Assembly (NCBI GenBank): GCA_019918135.1
Contig: WBZZ01003320.1
Location: 10,001 to 74,000, forward strand
From: Paulinella micropora
Lineage: Eukaryota; Cercozoa; Imbricatea; Euglyphida; Paulinellidae
DNA: 64,000 nt
Direction: 5' to 3'
In this document: positions 32,918-41,512 of the stretch, piece after piece
How the letters are laid out: every line of letters starts with the position of its first letter
Numbering within the stretch: position 1 is the first letter of the stretch
Notes under the pieces: model-generated
The model's database searches: none
Seen by the model: the letters and a program-made list of their open reading frames with translations, nothing else
What the model was told of the DNA's origin: nothing
Program-made: the position numbers and the translations under genes

Positions 32918-33379
32918 ATGGATGATTTAGCTTCTGCTTTGGAAGGTGTCCAGTTTGACCCCGCCCCTGCTGAACCCGCCGACCCAGCCCCAGCCGAGCC
33001 AGCCCCAGCCGAGCCCGCCCCTGGCCAGCACGCACCAGACCCGACCAAATGGTCAACCCTGAACAATTTAGCAAACGAGGGAAAATTTTTCGTGAAAGTT
33101 TCGGCAGACTTTCTCGGCTCCAACAAAAAAATAACACTATACAAAAAGTTTGACGAGTTGAAAGATGCGAAGGGTTTCGTGTTTCGTTCTGTTTCTATCT
33201 ATGATGGAATATCCAAACCTACATACCAACAATTCTTTCTCGTTTCTGCGGGGACTGGCGATGGAGAGGAAATTATGGTGTTTCCATCTCTTACCTCTAT
33301 CCAAAAGTGTTATAAAAAAACACTAACCAAAATCAATTTCATCGTTCCAATCTTGGGTAATTGGAGAAAAACTAATTAA
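32918..33379 (+). CDS. P2 Pro/Ala/Glu-repeat protein of unknown function
   Basis: 153 residues from the ATG at 32918 (MDDLASALEGVQFDPAPAEP). About five AEPAP-like repeats precede a globular part from NLANEGKFFVKVSADFLGSN to KINFIVPILG. The layout parallels P1 11455-12043, with a Pro/Ala repeat leader and then a domain opening with (Y/F)F(I/V)KV. The repeat leader is probably disordered. A splice-like sequence precedes the ATG, so the start may be spliced. Function unknown. Confidence 0.55.
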   Translation: MDDLASALEGVQFDPAPAEPADPAPAEPAPAEPAPGQHAPDPTKWSTLNNLANEGKFFVKVSADFLGSNKKITLYKKFDELKDAKGFVFRSVSIYDGISKPTYQQFFLVSAGTGDGEEIMVFPSLTSIQKCYKKTLTKINFIVPILGNWRKTN

Positions 33380-33456
33380 AATCTTTCTTACTTTTATGTT
33401 TTAGGAAGTCAAAGAAAAAGAAAAAGAAAAAGACAATCCCACCAGAGGAAGCGGAG

Positions 33457-34080
33457 TTGTACAATCCTTTTACGGCAGAGCTACCAACGGCAACTACTGG
33501 CACAAAATATTTCATTATTTTCCCAGAGAAATCTCGCAGGTCTCTTATCGTCTTTCCACTCTGTAAGGAGTTTAAGTCAAAGGATGATATCACCAATTCT
33601 ATTCGAAATCCTGCCTTTGAATTCAAAGAAAAAAATTCTAGAAAAATCTTTGAAGTAGAGAGTTGGGTAGATAGTGCGGAGAAAGCAGATTTGGTTAATG
33701 ATTGTTGGGTTGGTGTGTGGAAGGCGATTGAAGAGAGTGGTGAGTTGTCTTATGGTAATTATCATATGTTTCTCTTCTACTCACTTGAAGATGCCATAGC
33801 AAAAAAAGACAAAATCAGTCAGAACCCATATAAAGAAAAAAGTTTGCTTTCATTTACGAGAGCTAACGATTTTCGTTTTTCGTTTGACGATGTCTTTGAG
33901 AACCGGTACTGGATGAAAGATTACTTATATGCTCTTGAAGACCTCGCTTCAAAAGAAGAGTATGAGAAGGCTTGTGATGAGTGGAGGAAGTGTAAAGGAG
34001 GATGGAAGAAGGAGAAGGAGTTGGCAAAAAAGATTGAGTTGAGAGTTAAGGAGTTGAAGCACAATAAAGATGTTGATTAA
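33457..34080 (+). CDS. P2 protein of unknown function
   Basis: About 207 residues, opening LYNPFTAELPTATTGTKYFI after a Lys-rich upstream stretch without a good ATG. Later segments are DSAEKADLVNDCWVGVWKAI, HMFLFYSLEDAIAKKD and a Lys/Glu-rich helical tail. The lack of a clear start suggests that it is the second part of the preceding gene or a spliced product. No homologue is seen in P1. Confidence 0.5.
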   Translation: MYNPFTAELPTATTGTKYFIIFPEKSRRSLIVFPLCKEFKSKDDITNSIRNPAFEFKEKNSRKIFEVESWVDSAEKADLVNDCWVGVWKAIEESGELSYGNYHMFLFYSLEDAIAKKDKISQNPYKEKSLLSFTRANDFRFSFDDVFENRYWMKDYLYALEDLASKEEYEKACDEWRKCKGGWKKEKELAKKIELRVKELKHNKDVD

Positions 34081-34089
34081 ATTCTTCTC

Positions 34090-35009
34090 TTACAAATCTA
34101 ATATTACTCTTGCTTTTCTTTCTCGTTTGCTAGTTCTGACATTCTCCGGCTGTATGTCTTCTTTTTTTAATAATTGCTTTATTTTCTTCTCCTTCGTTAT
34201 CTCTTGGACTTGTTCGTTAATTTGTTTTTCGTCATCAACCGGCTTTTCAAACTTAGTCTTTAATAACTCACGGGGGCTGACTAGTTCTTTGTTAGATAGC
34301 ACAATTTTAAATCCATTTCTACCCAAAACCGTATATATCTGTTTTGACCAAGTTCGTCCGCCTTTTGAACCTCCCGTCTTACCTTATCACCCGGTTCAAA
34401 TTCATTAATACTCTCATCTCTTTCAATTTTTTGTTTATTAGTAGCTTTTCCATTTAATACATCAACCGGTCTAGCTTTGATTGTTGGATGGAAACGATTA
34501 TTGTAAGCTTTGACCATATCGTCAATGTATGAGACCCAGTCAAAGTTTCCATTTGTTTCAAATAGTATATCAAACCACCTTCTAATAGTTCTGATAACTC
34601 TATCAACTATTGCGAGTGCTTTGTGGTCTCCTACTTCAACTGTTCTGTGTTCAATGTTATGTTCATCAAAATATTTATTAACTGCTCCTTTGTATTCTCC
34701 TCCGCTATCTGTTGTAATGATTTCTGGAATATATGGAATAGATTTCAAACCAGTATATACTTCATTCGCAGTTTTATTTTTTAGCGGTCTGACTTCTAAA
34801 AATCTACTATTAGTGTCAATCCAAACCAACATAAAAGCATATTTTTTATTACCTGGTTTATCTTTTAACTTAGACATATCCGCCAAATCTACGAACACTT
34901 GCTTCAACGGTTTATCAGCCCATATCGTATTCCATTTCTTACTTTGTTTTTTTTGGTAATGTAGTTCTAATGCCTGTTGCTCTTTCAGTTCTTGTATATG
35001 GTCGTCCAT
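34090..35009 (-). pseudogene. P2 retroviral-type (rve) integrase, broken
   Basis: rve core with VFVDLADMSK, LVWIDTNSRFLEVRPL, TTDSGGEYKGAVNKYF and AIVDRVIRTIRRW, then a C-terminal part with SPRELLKTKFEKP and a basic RTSKRERKARV tail like that of the P1 integrase. It is about 45% identical to P1, well below the virion genes, so it has a different recent history. Its ATG (minus strand, 35009) directly abuts a hairpin repeat. This copy is broken once. Confidence 0.9.
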
Positions 35010-35068
35010 TGTAGGGACACCCTACGACCCGACTTTTTTGGTGAAGCTTTTTTTCAAAAAAGGTTCCT
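35010..35068 (-). repeat. Hairpin repeat before the P2 integrase start
   Basis: Minus-strand copy of the unit at 19716-19769: GGAACC, poly-A/T, AAGCTTCACC, GTCGGGTC and stem GTAGGG-TGT-CCCTAC (35011-35025). It ends one base before the integrase ATG. The P1 integrase has no such unit. Confidence 0.85.
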
Positions 35069-35071
35069 ATA

Positions 35072-35569
35072 TTAGAACTTCAAAAACATTTTTGAAACAT
35101 CATTATTTTCTTTTTTTGACTTCTCTGGTTGTCCCGCATAAACATTAACATTAACTCGGCCGGTCTTCTTACCTTTACCTTTCTTAGGCTGTTCCTCTTC
35201 TTCACTTTCGCTCTCACTCTCACTCTCTTCTTCCACTTTCTTTTTTACCACTTTCTTCACCTTCTTCTGCTTAGTCTTCAATTTTATACCCGCAACCCGT
35301 TGTGCGACGATATCTACAAAATCTTGTTCAACCTCTTCATCCGAGCTACTTTCTTCACTTATCTCACCGTCTCTTCCATCTATCATATCCTTAGCCAACT
35401 GTTTCTTGGCCGTATGTTCCATCTTTTCATCATTGGTCATTTCTTTCACATTCTTAGCCTCTTCCTCCGCTAGTAGTTCCCTAGCCCTCTCAATCTTCCT
35501 TTGCTTAGCCTTTTCCTTTCGCCTCGCATTCGCGATTTTAAGATTTTCTACCGAAGATTTACCCGGCAT
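35072..35569 (-). CDS. P2 highly charged protein, homologue of P1 13265-13777
   Basis: 165 residues with the same design as the P1 protein: basic helical start (MPGKSSVENLKIANARRKEK), SDEEVEQDFVDIVAQRVAGI, a Lys-rich run, a Glu/Ser-rich run and the end KENNDVSKMFLKF. Conservation of the charged low-complexity parts and of the C-terminal hydrophobic tail argues for a real protein, perhaps a scaffold or nucleic-acid-binding factor. It looks whole. Confidence 0.7.
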   Translation of the reverse strand: MPGKSSVENLKIANARRKEKAKQRKIERARELLAEEEAKNVKEMTNDEKMEHTAKKQLAKDMIDGRDGEISEESSSDEEVEQDFVDIVAQRVAGIKLKTKQKKVKKVVKKKVEEESESESESEEEEQPKKGKGKKTGRVNVNVYAGQPEKSKKENNDVSKMFLKF

Positions 35570-35656
35570 AACTGCTTGCTATGGGTTGCTATATTTTCCT
35601 AAATATAATATTTTAATTAAGATAATATATAGCAGAGACTCCGCCTCCGCACCTCC

Positions 35657-35689
35657 ACAGGTTTTGGTGAAGCTTTTTCAAAAGGTTCA
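35657..35689 (-). repeat. Partial hairpin-repeat unit before the P2 fibre gene
   Basis: Minus-strand half unit (GGTTTTGGTGAAGCTTTTTC then AAAAGGTTC) directly before the fibre ATG, preceded by a GGAGACTCCGCCTCC-like palindrome near 35637. The P1 fibre leader has neither. Confidence 0.65.
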
Positions 35690-38600
35690 ATGGGCAGTCA
35701 ATATAAATCGCTCTTAGGCTTATCAGAAATTGCGGTTGACTCTTTAGATATAGCCAACCTTGATTTAACGAACACAAACATAGTGGGCTTATACACAGAT
35801 AGGGTGCCAGAAGATGCTGACCCCGTAAATCTTTATTTTACTAATAGCCGATTTGATGCGAGGTTGGCTTTAAAATCAACAACGGACTTAAAAGAAGGCA
35901 CTAATCTATACTATACTGATGGTAGGTTTGATGCGCGACTAACCACTAAATCAACCACTAACCTTTCCGAAGGCACTAATTTATATTATACCACAGCAAG
36001 GGCTAATACAGATTTTGACACAAGGATAGCAACTAAATCAATAGATGCTTTAAGTGATGTAGTCATAACAGGCACCCCGCTGATAACCAACTGCTCATTT
36101 ACAGCACGGGGCAATGGCGAAATGTTGCTTCTCCTTTTCTTAGATTGGATGGCCTCACTATGATGTTTGGAAATTTAAATATGGGAGGTTTTAATGTAGT
36201 AAATGTCGGTAATGTTGATGGTATTGATGTTTCGGCTCTTGATAGTTCTGTGGTTAAACTAACAGGAGACCAAACAATAACAGGAAACAAAACATTTACT
36301 ACTTATGTGGCCGTAAAAGACACAAATCCATTAAACACTGGCAAATTATTCTTCAATTACAACAATAATATGGGTTCTATTTATTCGTCGGATGCGGGTG
36401 GAGCCACTGGCTATCCACTAACTATTGTAGGCTCGTCCATACTTTTTGCTCCAACAACAGGTGGTGGAATGACATTAACAAATAATGTTTTAAATTTTAA
36501 CAGCTCAACAGCAATCAGCGGACTGCCCGCACCATTCTATGATGGCGATGCTTCAACAAAAGCATATACCGATACGAAACTGGCCAAGGACGGCACGACG
36601 GCTATGACGGGCAGTTTAAATATGGGAGGATTTTCAATAACAAATGTGAATTTGGTTGATGGTATTGATGTTTCTACTCTTGATACTTCGGCCGTAAAAC
36701 TAACAGGAGACCAAACCATAGCGGGTATTAAGACATTTAGCAGTATAATAAATGCGAGTGCGGGGATTGATATGAAAAGCCAAAGCATAACAAATGTTAA
36801 TCTTGTTGATGGTGTGGATGTTTCTGCCCTTGATACTTCGGTTGTCAAACTAACAGGAGACCAAACCATAGCAGGGAATAAAAAATTTACTTCAACAATA
36901 GAAGTGCGGGGTGCCACAGCTCCAACCGCTTTTGATGGTATCGGTATTGCCTTTGATACGGCAACAAATATAGGAGAGATTGTGGCACAAAAAATAGCAA
37001 CCGCAGCCTATTATCCGATACAAATAACAGGGTCATATGTTGATTTATATGCGGGTGATAATGTAATCGCGACAGCAACAGGCACGACACTATCTCTAAA
37101 CAATAGAAAAATAACAAACTTAGCCACACCAACATTATCAACCGACGGAGCAACAAAAGGATATGCGGACACATTAGACGGGCAAAATGTGAAATTAACA
37201 GGAAACCAAACCATAGCAGGAATTAAGACATTTAGCAGTGGTCTTGAAATAACAGGAAATTCAATAAATGCTACAACAAAAGGAACATTCGTGGTTTTCA
37301 ATTCTACCAGTAATATCGGGTCAATTGCTAGTTTGGATATGAAAACAGCGACATATTACAACTTTGAAATTTCTGCGAAAAAAATAAGTTTTATTATTGA
37401 TGGGGCGATAGTCGGTTGGGTAAATGCTTCGGGGCTAGATTGTAATAGTAGCAAAATAGCCAACCTTGGAACTCCGACATTATCAACGGATGGAGCAACA
37501 AAAGGATATGCGGACACATTGGACGGACAAAATGTAAAACTATCAACAGACCAAACCATAACAGGAAGCAAAACATTTAATGGGGCTAGCACTGTGATAA
37601 AATATCTAACTTTAACGAACAATGCCGATTTTAATAATCAAACTATCACTAATGGCGGAAATATAACATATAATGGTGCGAGGATATTAAACCAAAATGG
37701 AGGAGATATCTTTTTCAGTCAGACATCAGGTGATTATCAGTATTTCTTATATACTCTAAATACGGCTTCAAGCGGAACCGCGAACCAACGAGGTTATGTA
37801 TTTACGAATGTAGCGGCTGATGTAAAGGGGGCGGGACTTTATATTTCAAAACTTTTGGATAATAAAAGTGCTTCGTCTGACATTGTCCGTTTTAACAATG
37901 CTGGCGGTATGCGGTTTTATGGTGCTTTGGATATGAACTCAAACAACATAACAAATGGCGGAACAATAACAGGAACAACATTAACGGCAACTGCTGGAAT
38001 GACTACAACTACGATCACCGCAAGCGGATTAATAACAGCAAATGCGGGAATTACATACACAGGCACACTAACATCGGCAACGAGTGCTAGTGGAGCGAAG
38101 ATAGGAATTCAGGGCCAACCGACGGAACAAATGCAAAAGGAATATTTTTATGGGATACAACCAATACAAGTTGGGGAATTTATGCGGCATCTGGTGGGGC
38201 TGCAAATACTAGAAGTTTGTCAAATGGTTTGGCTGTTTCAGGAAATGATTTTAGTTCGTATAGTTTTCGGTTTAGGGTTGCTAATGATTCTACAATGGGT
38301 TTTGTGTGGGAGAATTCAGCAGAGCAATTGTTAATGTCGTTGAATGGGGCAAATGGAACACTATGGACAAAAGGATTGATAACGGCTAGTGCTGGTATAT
38401 CAACAACAACATTAACAACAAGCGACAATATAGTAGTAGGAGCGGGTAAAAGTGTGATTATTGATAGAAGTGCTGTTGCTAATAATAAACTGGTTTTATA
38501 TGATAGTGGAACACCTTCAACAACTGGATTTTATGGATTTGGTATTGCTAGTAATACATTAATTTATAATGTTAATGCTTCAACGGATAGCCACGTATTT

Positions 38601-39269
38601 TACTATGCTGCAACAAATGAATTATTTAGAATTAACAACACAGCAATCACCGCTTCAAAGTCAATAATTCTTCCAACAACATCAAGCGGTTCTTTAACAA
38701 TAAGACAAAGACCAACTTATACCAACGACCCGCTACTACATTTTAAATCAGGAGGATATACGAATTATGGAGTGCTTACATCTTCAACTGGTTTGCTTCA
38801 CGCTTGGACTACTACAAATACCAACAGCGAGCCGTCTGGTAGTTATAATTATATTCCGCTAAATGGTGCTTGGACAAACTCATCGGACAGGAGGCTAAAA
38901 TTGGATATTAAAACATTAGACTGCGGGGATTGTTGCGAGAAATTAATGAAGATAAATTGTTGTTCATATTATTGGAAATCAGACGAAAAGAAAGAAAAAA
39001 AGGGACACGGATTTATTGCGGACGAAGTCAAAAAAGTATTTCCTGAATTTGTATCTGAAAGTGGAATGAAAGCAGACGACGGAGAAAGCTACCTTGAAGG
39101 CATAACATATACAAGTTTTATACCGATATTGGTCAGCGGATTTCAACATTTATCAGAAAAAGTAGTTAATTTAGAAAAAGAAAATAAAACTTTACTTAAT
39201 ATATTACAAGACCAAGCGAACCAATTAGCAGAACTAAGAGCAGCAGTATTCCCTTCTAATGCCGCCTAG
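35690..39269 (+). pseudogene. P2 fibre protein with S74 chaperone end, broken
   Basis: Same fibre as P1 13856-17343 but with more repeat units: the QTIxGxKTF motif occurs near 36267, 36708, 36858, 37203 and 37549. The C-terminal S74 domain is complete in this copy: SDRRLKLDIKTLDCG with the Ser used for self-cleavage in phage fibres, GHGFIADEVKKVFPEFV, and a final coiled coil (LSEKVVNLEKENKTLLNILQ). In phages this domain trimerises the fibre and is then released. The variable middle and conserved ends suggest repeat-driven change of the shaft. Broken in about two places. Confidence 0.87.
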
Positions 39270-39597
39270 ATTACACCCTCCACCACCAATCATAGAGACG
39301 GAAGACCTTACACCCGAACTCAAAAACCGTGTGCTTGATGTCCAAATTAAGCAGGAAGAAAAAAAATTAGACCACGAATACGAGGACAGCTGGGATTGCT
39401 GTTTGACTAAGCGAAAAACTGACAGCCGACTTATCAAATACTTGTTTCAAATGGGTATCATTATCGCCATCATCACCCTTTGTATCGTGAGGCTATCTGA
39501 AAAGAACTTACCGTGTGAAGTTGCCAACACTTATGTCGGTATTTTAACACTATTAATAGGCATCTGCCTTCCTAGCCCTTCTAGCTCAAAGAAGTGA
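39259..39597 (+). CDS. P2 small membrane protein
   Basis: 112 residues. Pro-rich start (MPPRLHPPPPIIETEDLTPE), a charged amphipathic stretch with a CC pair, then two hydrophobic spans (MGIIIAIITLCIVRL and VGILTLLIGICLP) and a Ser/Lys tail. It overlaps the end of the fibre gene by eleven bases, so the two are probably co-transcribed. Two spans with a short loop fit a virion membrane or holin-like protein, but no family is recognised. It looks whole. Confidence 0.72.
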   Translation: MPPRLHPPPPIIETEDLTPELKNRVLDVQIKQEEKKLDHEYEDSWDCCLTKRKTDSRLIKYLFQMGIIIAIITLCIVRLSEKNLPCEVANTYVGILTLLIGICLPSPSSSKK

Positions 39598-39649
39598 AAG
39601 GGGATACCCTTTCAAACCCCAAAGCGGGGTCGTAGGGCTTGCCCCTACT
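39597..39649 (+). repeat. Palindromic repeat between P2 genes
   Basis: GAAAGGGGATACCC, TTTCAAACCCC, GCGGGGTCGTAGGGC and GCCCCTAC. It is a close relative of the in-frame insert at 19946-20000 of P1, and here it lies between two convergent genes. P1 lacks it at this place. Confidence 0.82.
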
Positions 39650-39902
39650 AGCACTCATATATATAGACTTTATACCAAGAGCTATCACCAGCACACATCA
39701 AAGGTAAAGCCTCATCCCATCCGACACACCAATCGCTCATCGGCTTATACACACATTTAAATTTGGTTTCTATTCCCTTTTGAATACACCACACACAGCT
39801 TTCATTTTTTTTATCGCTGACCCGCGAATAGAAATCGCAAGCAGTCCGAGCGGAAATATTAATTAATAAAAAGTTTATAAATGTAAATATAGAGAGCATC
39901 AC
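39648..39902 (-). CDS. P2 small secreted-type Cys-rich protein
   Basis: 84 residues. The hydrophobic start MMLSIFTFINFLLINISART looks like a signal peptide or anchor, followed by a segment with seven Cys (ACDF, CVWC, KCV, DWCVGW, LMCAG and a final YEC). The Cys spacing suggests disulfide pairing in an oxidising compartment or on the virion surface. It is transcribed against the virion block, head to head with the gene at 39904 with one base between them, and the arrangement is the same in P1. No family recognised. Confidence 0.6.
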   Translation of the reverse strand: MMLSIFTFINFLLINISARTACDFYSRVSDKKNESCVWCIQKGIETKFKCVYKPMSDWCVGWDEALPLMCAGDSSWYKVYIYEC

Positions 39903-39903
39903 A

Positions 39904-40263
39904 ATGGACTATAAATTCCAAAAGATTATTTTTCTGAGTAATGATTTTACAGGAGGTAGCAAAACATTTGACAAAACCATTAAATTGAACTTTACCCCAA
40001 CTAGAATGAATGTTAAGTATATCCACTATATGAATGATATGACCGAGACGAAAACAAAAATTCTTCATATGGACCGCATTGGAATTATTGGCACATTCGC
40101 TGATAGCAATGTCGCAAACATTTCCAATCTTAGCTACAACTTGGGGATTATTAATTGGACCGACGGGCAATACAGTTTTAGAGTGCTTAAAACGGACAAT
40201 GGTAGCATTGAGACTGACCTGCTAGCTGGAAGAATTGTTATTTGTTTGGAATTTCTCGCATAA
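39904..40263 (+). CDS. P2 conserved 119-residue protein of unknown function
   Basis: Homologue of P1 17968-18330 at about 93% identity (DYKFQKIIFLSNDFTGGS to TDLLAGRIVICLEFLA). Most nucleotide differences are silent or conservative, which argues for selection on the protein. Probable small beta-rich virion component; role unknown. It looks whole. Confidence 0.7.
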   Translation: MDYKFQKIIFLSNDFTGGSKTFDKTIKLNFTPTRMNVKYIHYMNDMTETKTKILHMDRIGIIGTFADSNVANISNLSYNLGIINWTDGQYSFRVLKTDNGSIETDLLAGRIVICLEFLA

Positions 40264-40279
40264 TAAAAATATAGTAGCA

Positions 40280-41101
40280 ATGGAAAAAATTAATGATATA
40301 CGAGTTAAACCAGTCAGACAAAACGGAGATGGAGACAAGTTGGCAAAAGGACATAAGTTATTTAGCGAGCCGTATGCCAATATTTTTCTTCTCGCTCGCA
40401 AGAAGAGTGGCAAGACAACGGCACTGTTTGAAATCCTAAAACGAACAACTGACAAAAAGACCCGTATTGTTATTATTGCCAGCACAATACACAAGGACCA
40501 CATTTATAAAGAAATGGTTAAGCACTTCAAGAAGAAAGGCAACCCGATGGCTATATATACATATTTGAAAACGGATGGCCTGTCTGTTATTGATTACGAG
40601 TTAGATAAACTGAATAAACCCGATGAAGAGCAAGAAGGCGAAATCATTCAAGACGAGAAAGAAGAACCAAAGCCGAAGTTTTTATATTTTGGAAAAGAGG
40701 AAAAGAAGAAACAGGAGGGAGGCGAAAAGGTGGAGAGACCGAGCAAATACATTACACCAGAAGTTGTGCTAGTTTTGGACGATTTGGGATCTGGGCTAAG
40801 GGATAAATCAGTAAGCGATTTATTGAAGCGGAACCGCCATTTCAAGTCAAAGGTGATTATAAGCTCACAATATCTACAAGACCTAAAACCTGAGGCGATT
40901 AAACAGTTAGACTACCTTCTTATTTTTCCAGGTCAGTCTCAGGATAAAATAGAACTTGTATATAAACATTTAGACCTCGGCTACGACCTTGAATACTTCA
41001 TTGAAAAATATCACGAGGCGACGAAAGAGAGGTTTAACTTTTTGTATGTGGATGCGGTATCGGACGAGCTAAGGCAGAATTTCAATAAAAGATTTTTATA
41101 A
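40280..41101 (+). CDS. P2 genome-packaging ATPase (FtsK/HerA, A32-like)
   Basis: 273 residues from the ATG at 40280, the start that aligns with the P1 protein (MEKIND..KVKPV / MEKIND..RVKPV). Walker A is LLARKKSGKTT, Walker B VVLVLDDLG, sensor region KVIISSQYLQDLKPEAI. It is an ATP-driven DNA translocase for capsid filling. The linker between the Walker motifs is the least conserved part relative to P1 (QGQAPAE versus QEGGEKVE). It looks whole. Confidence 0.92.
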   Translation: MEKINDIRVKPVRQNGDGDKLAKGHKLFSEPYANIFLLARKKSGKTTALFEILKRTTDKKTRIVIIASTIHKDHIYKEMVKHFKKKGNPMAIYTYLKTDGLSVIDYELDKLNKPDEEQEGEIIQDEKEEPKPKFLYFGKEEKKKQEGGEKVERPSKYITPEVVLVLDDLGSGLRDKSVSDLLKRNRHFKSKVIISSQYLQDLKPEAIKQLDYLLIFPGQSQDKIELVYKHLDLGYDLEYFIEKYHEATKERFNFLYVDAVSDELRQNFNKRFL

Positions 41102-41141
41102 CAATTTTAATATTATTTATTTTTTTCAGAACTATATATAG

Positions 41142-41447
41142 ATGCCAACATCACCAGTGATTATTTCACAACCATCAGGATACAATATCAGCTACAATCC
41201 CAGTATGCCACAAGCAGGAGGACGAAAGAAGAAGGGAAAAAAGAAACAAACAGGAGGCAAAGTTAATTGGGCCAAGGTTGGAAAAGCGATAGTGGATGCT
41301 AATAGGTTTATCAAGAAGAACCAATTGATTTCAAGGGGTGCTACTTTTCTGAGCGATGTCGGAGTGCCTTATGCGGACCGTGTAGCAAAGGCTGCGGCTA
41401 AGCAAGGATACGGCAAGCAACGAGGAGGAGCTGTTAAATTTAGGTAA
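41142..41447 (+). CDS. P2 small basic Gly-rich virion protein
   Basis: 101 residues: SPVIISQPSGYNISYNPS, then GGRKKKGKKKQTGGK, then a helix-prone segment (KAIVDANRFIKKNQLISRGA), VPYADRVAKAAAKQGYGKQR and a final VKFR. The basic middle would suit DNA condensation, and the amphipathic part could act on membranes as adenovirus protein VI does; both are inference. No hairpin precedes the start here, unlike in P1. It looks whole. Confidence 0.65.
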   Translation: MPTSPVIISQPSGYNISYNPSMPQAGGRKKKGKKKQTGGKVNWAKVGKAIVDANRFIKKNQLISRGATFLSDVGVPYADRVAKAAAKQGYGKQRGGAVKFR

Positions 41448-41512
41448 GGACAAACCACTCAAATAAAAAACTAAACCTTCTATTATTTTTTTTTACTAAT
41501 AATATAATAGTA

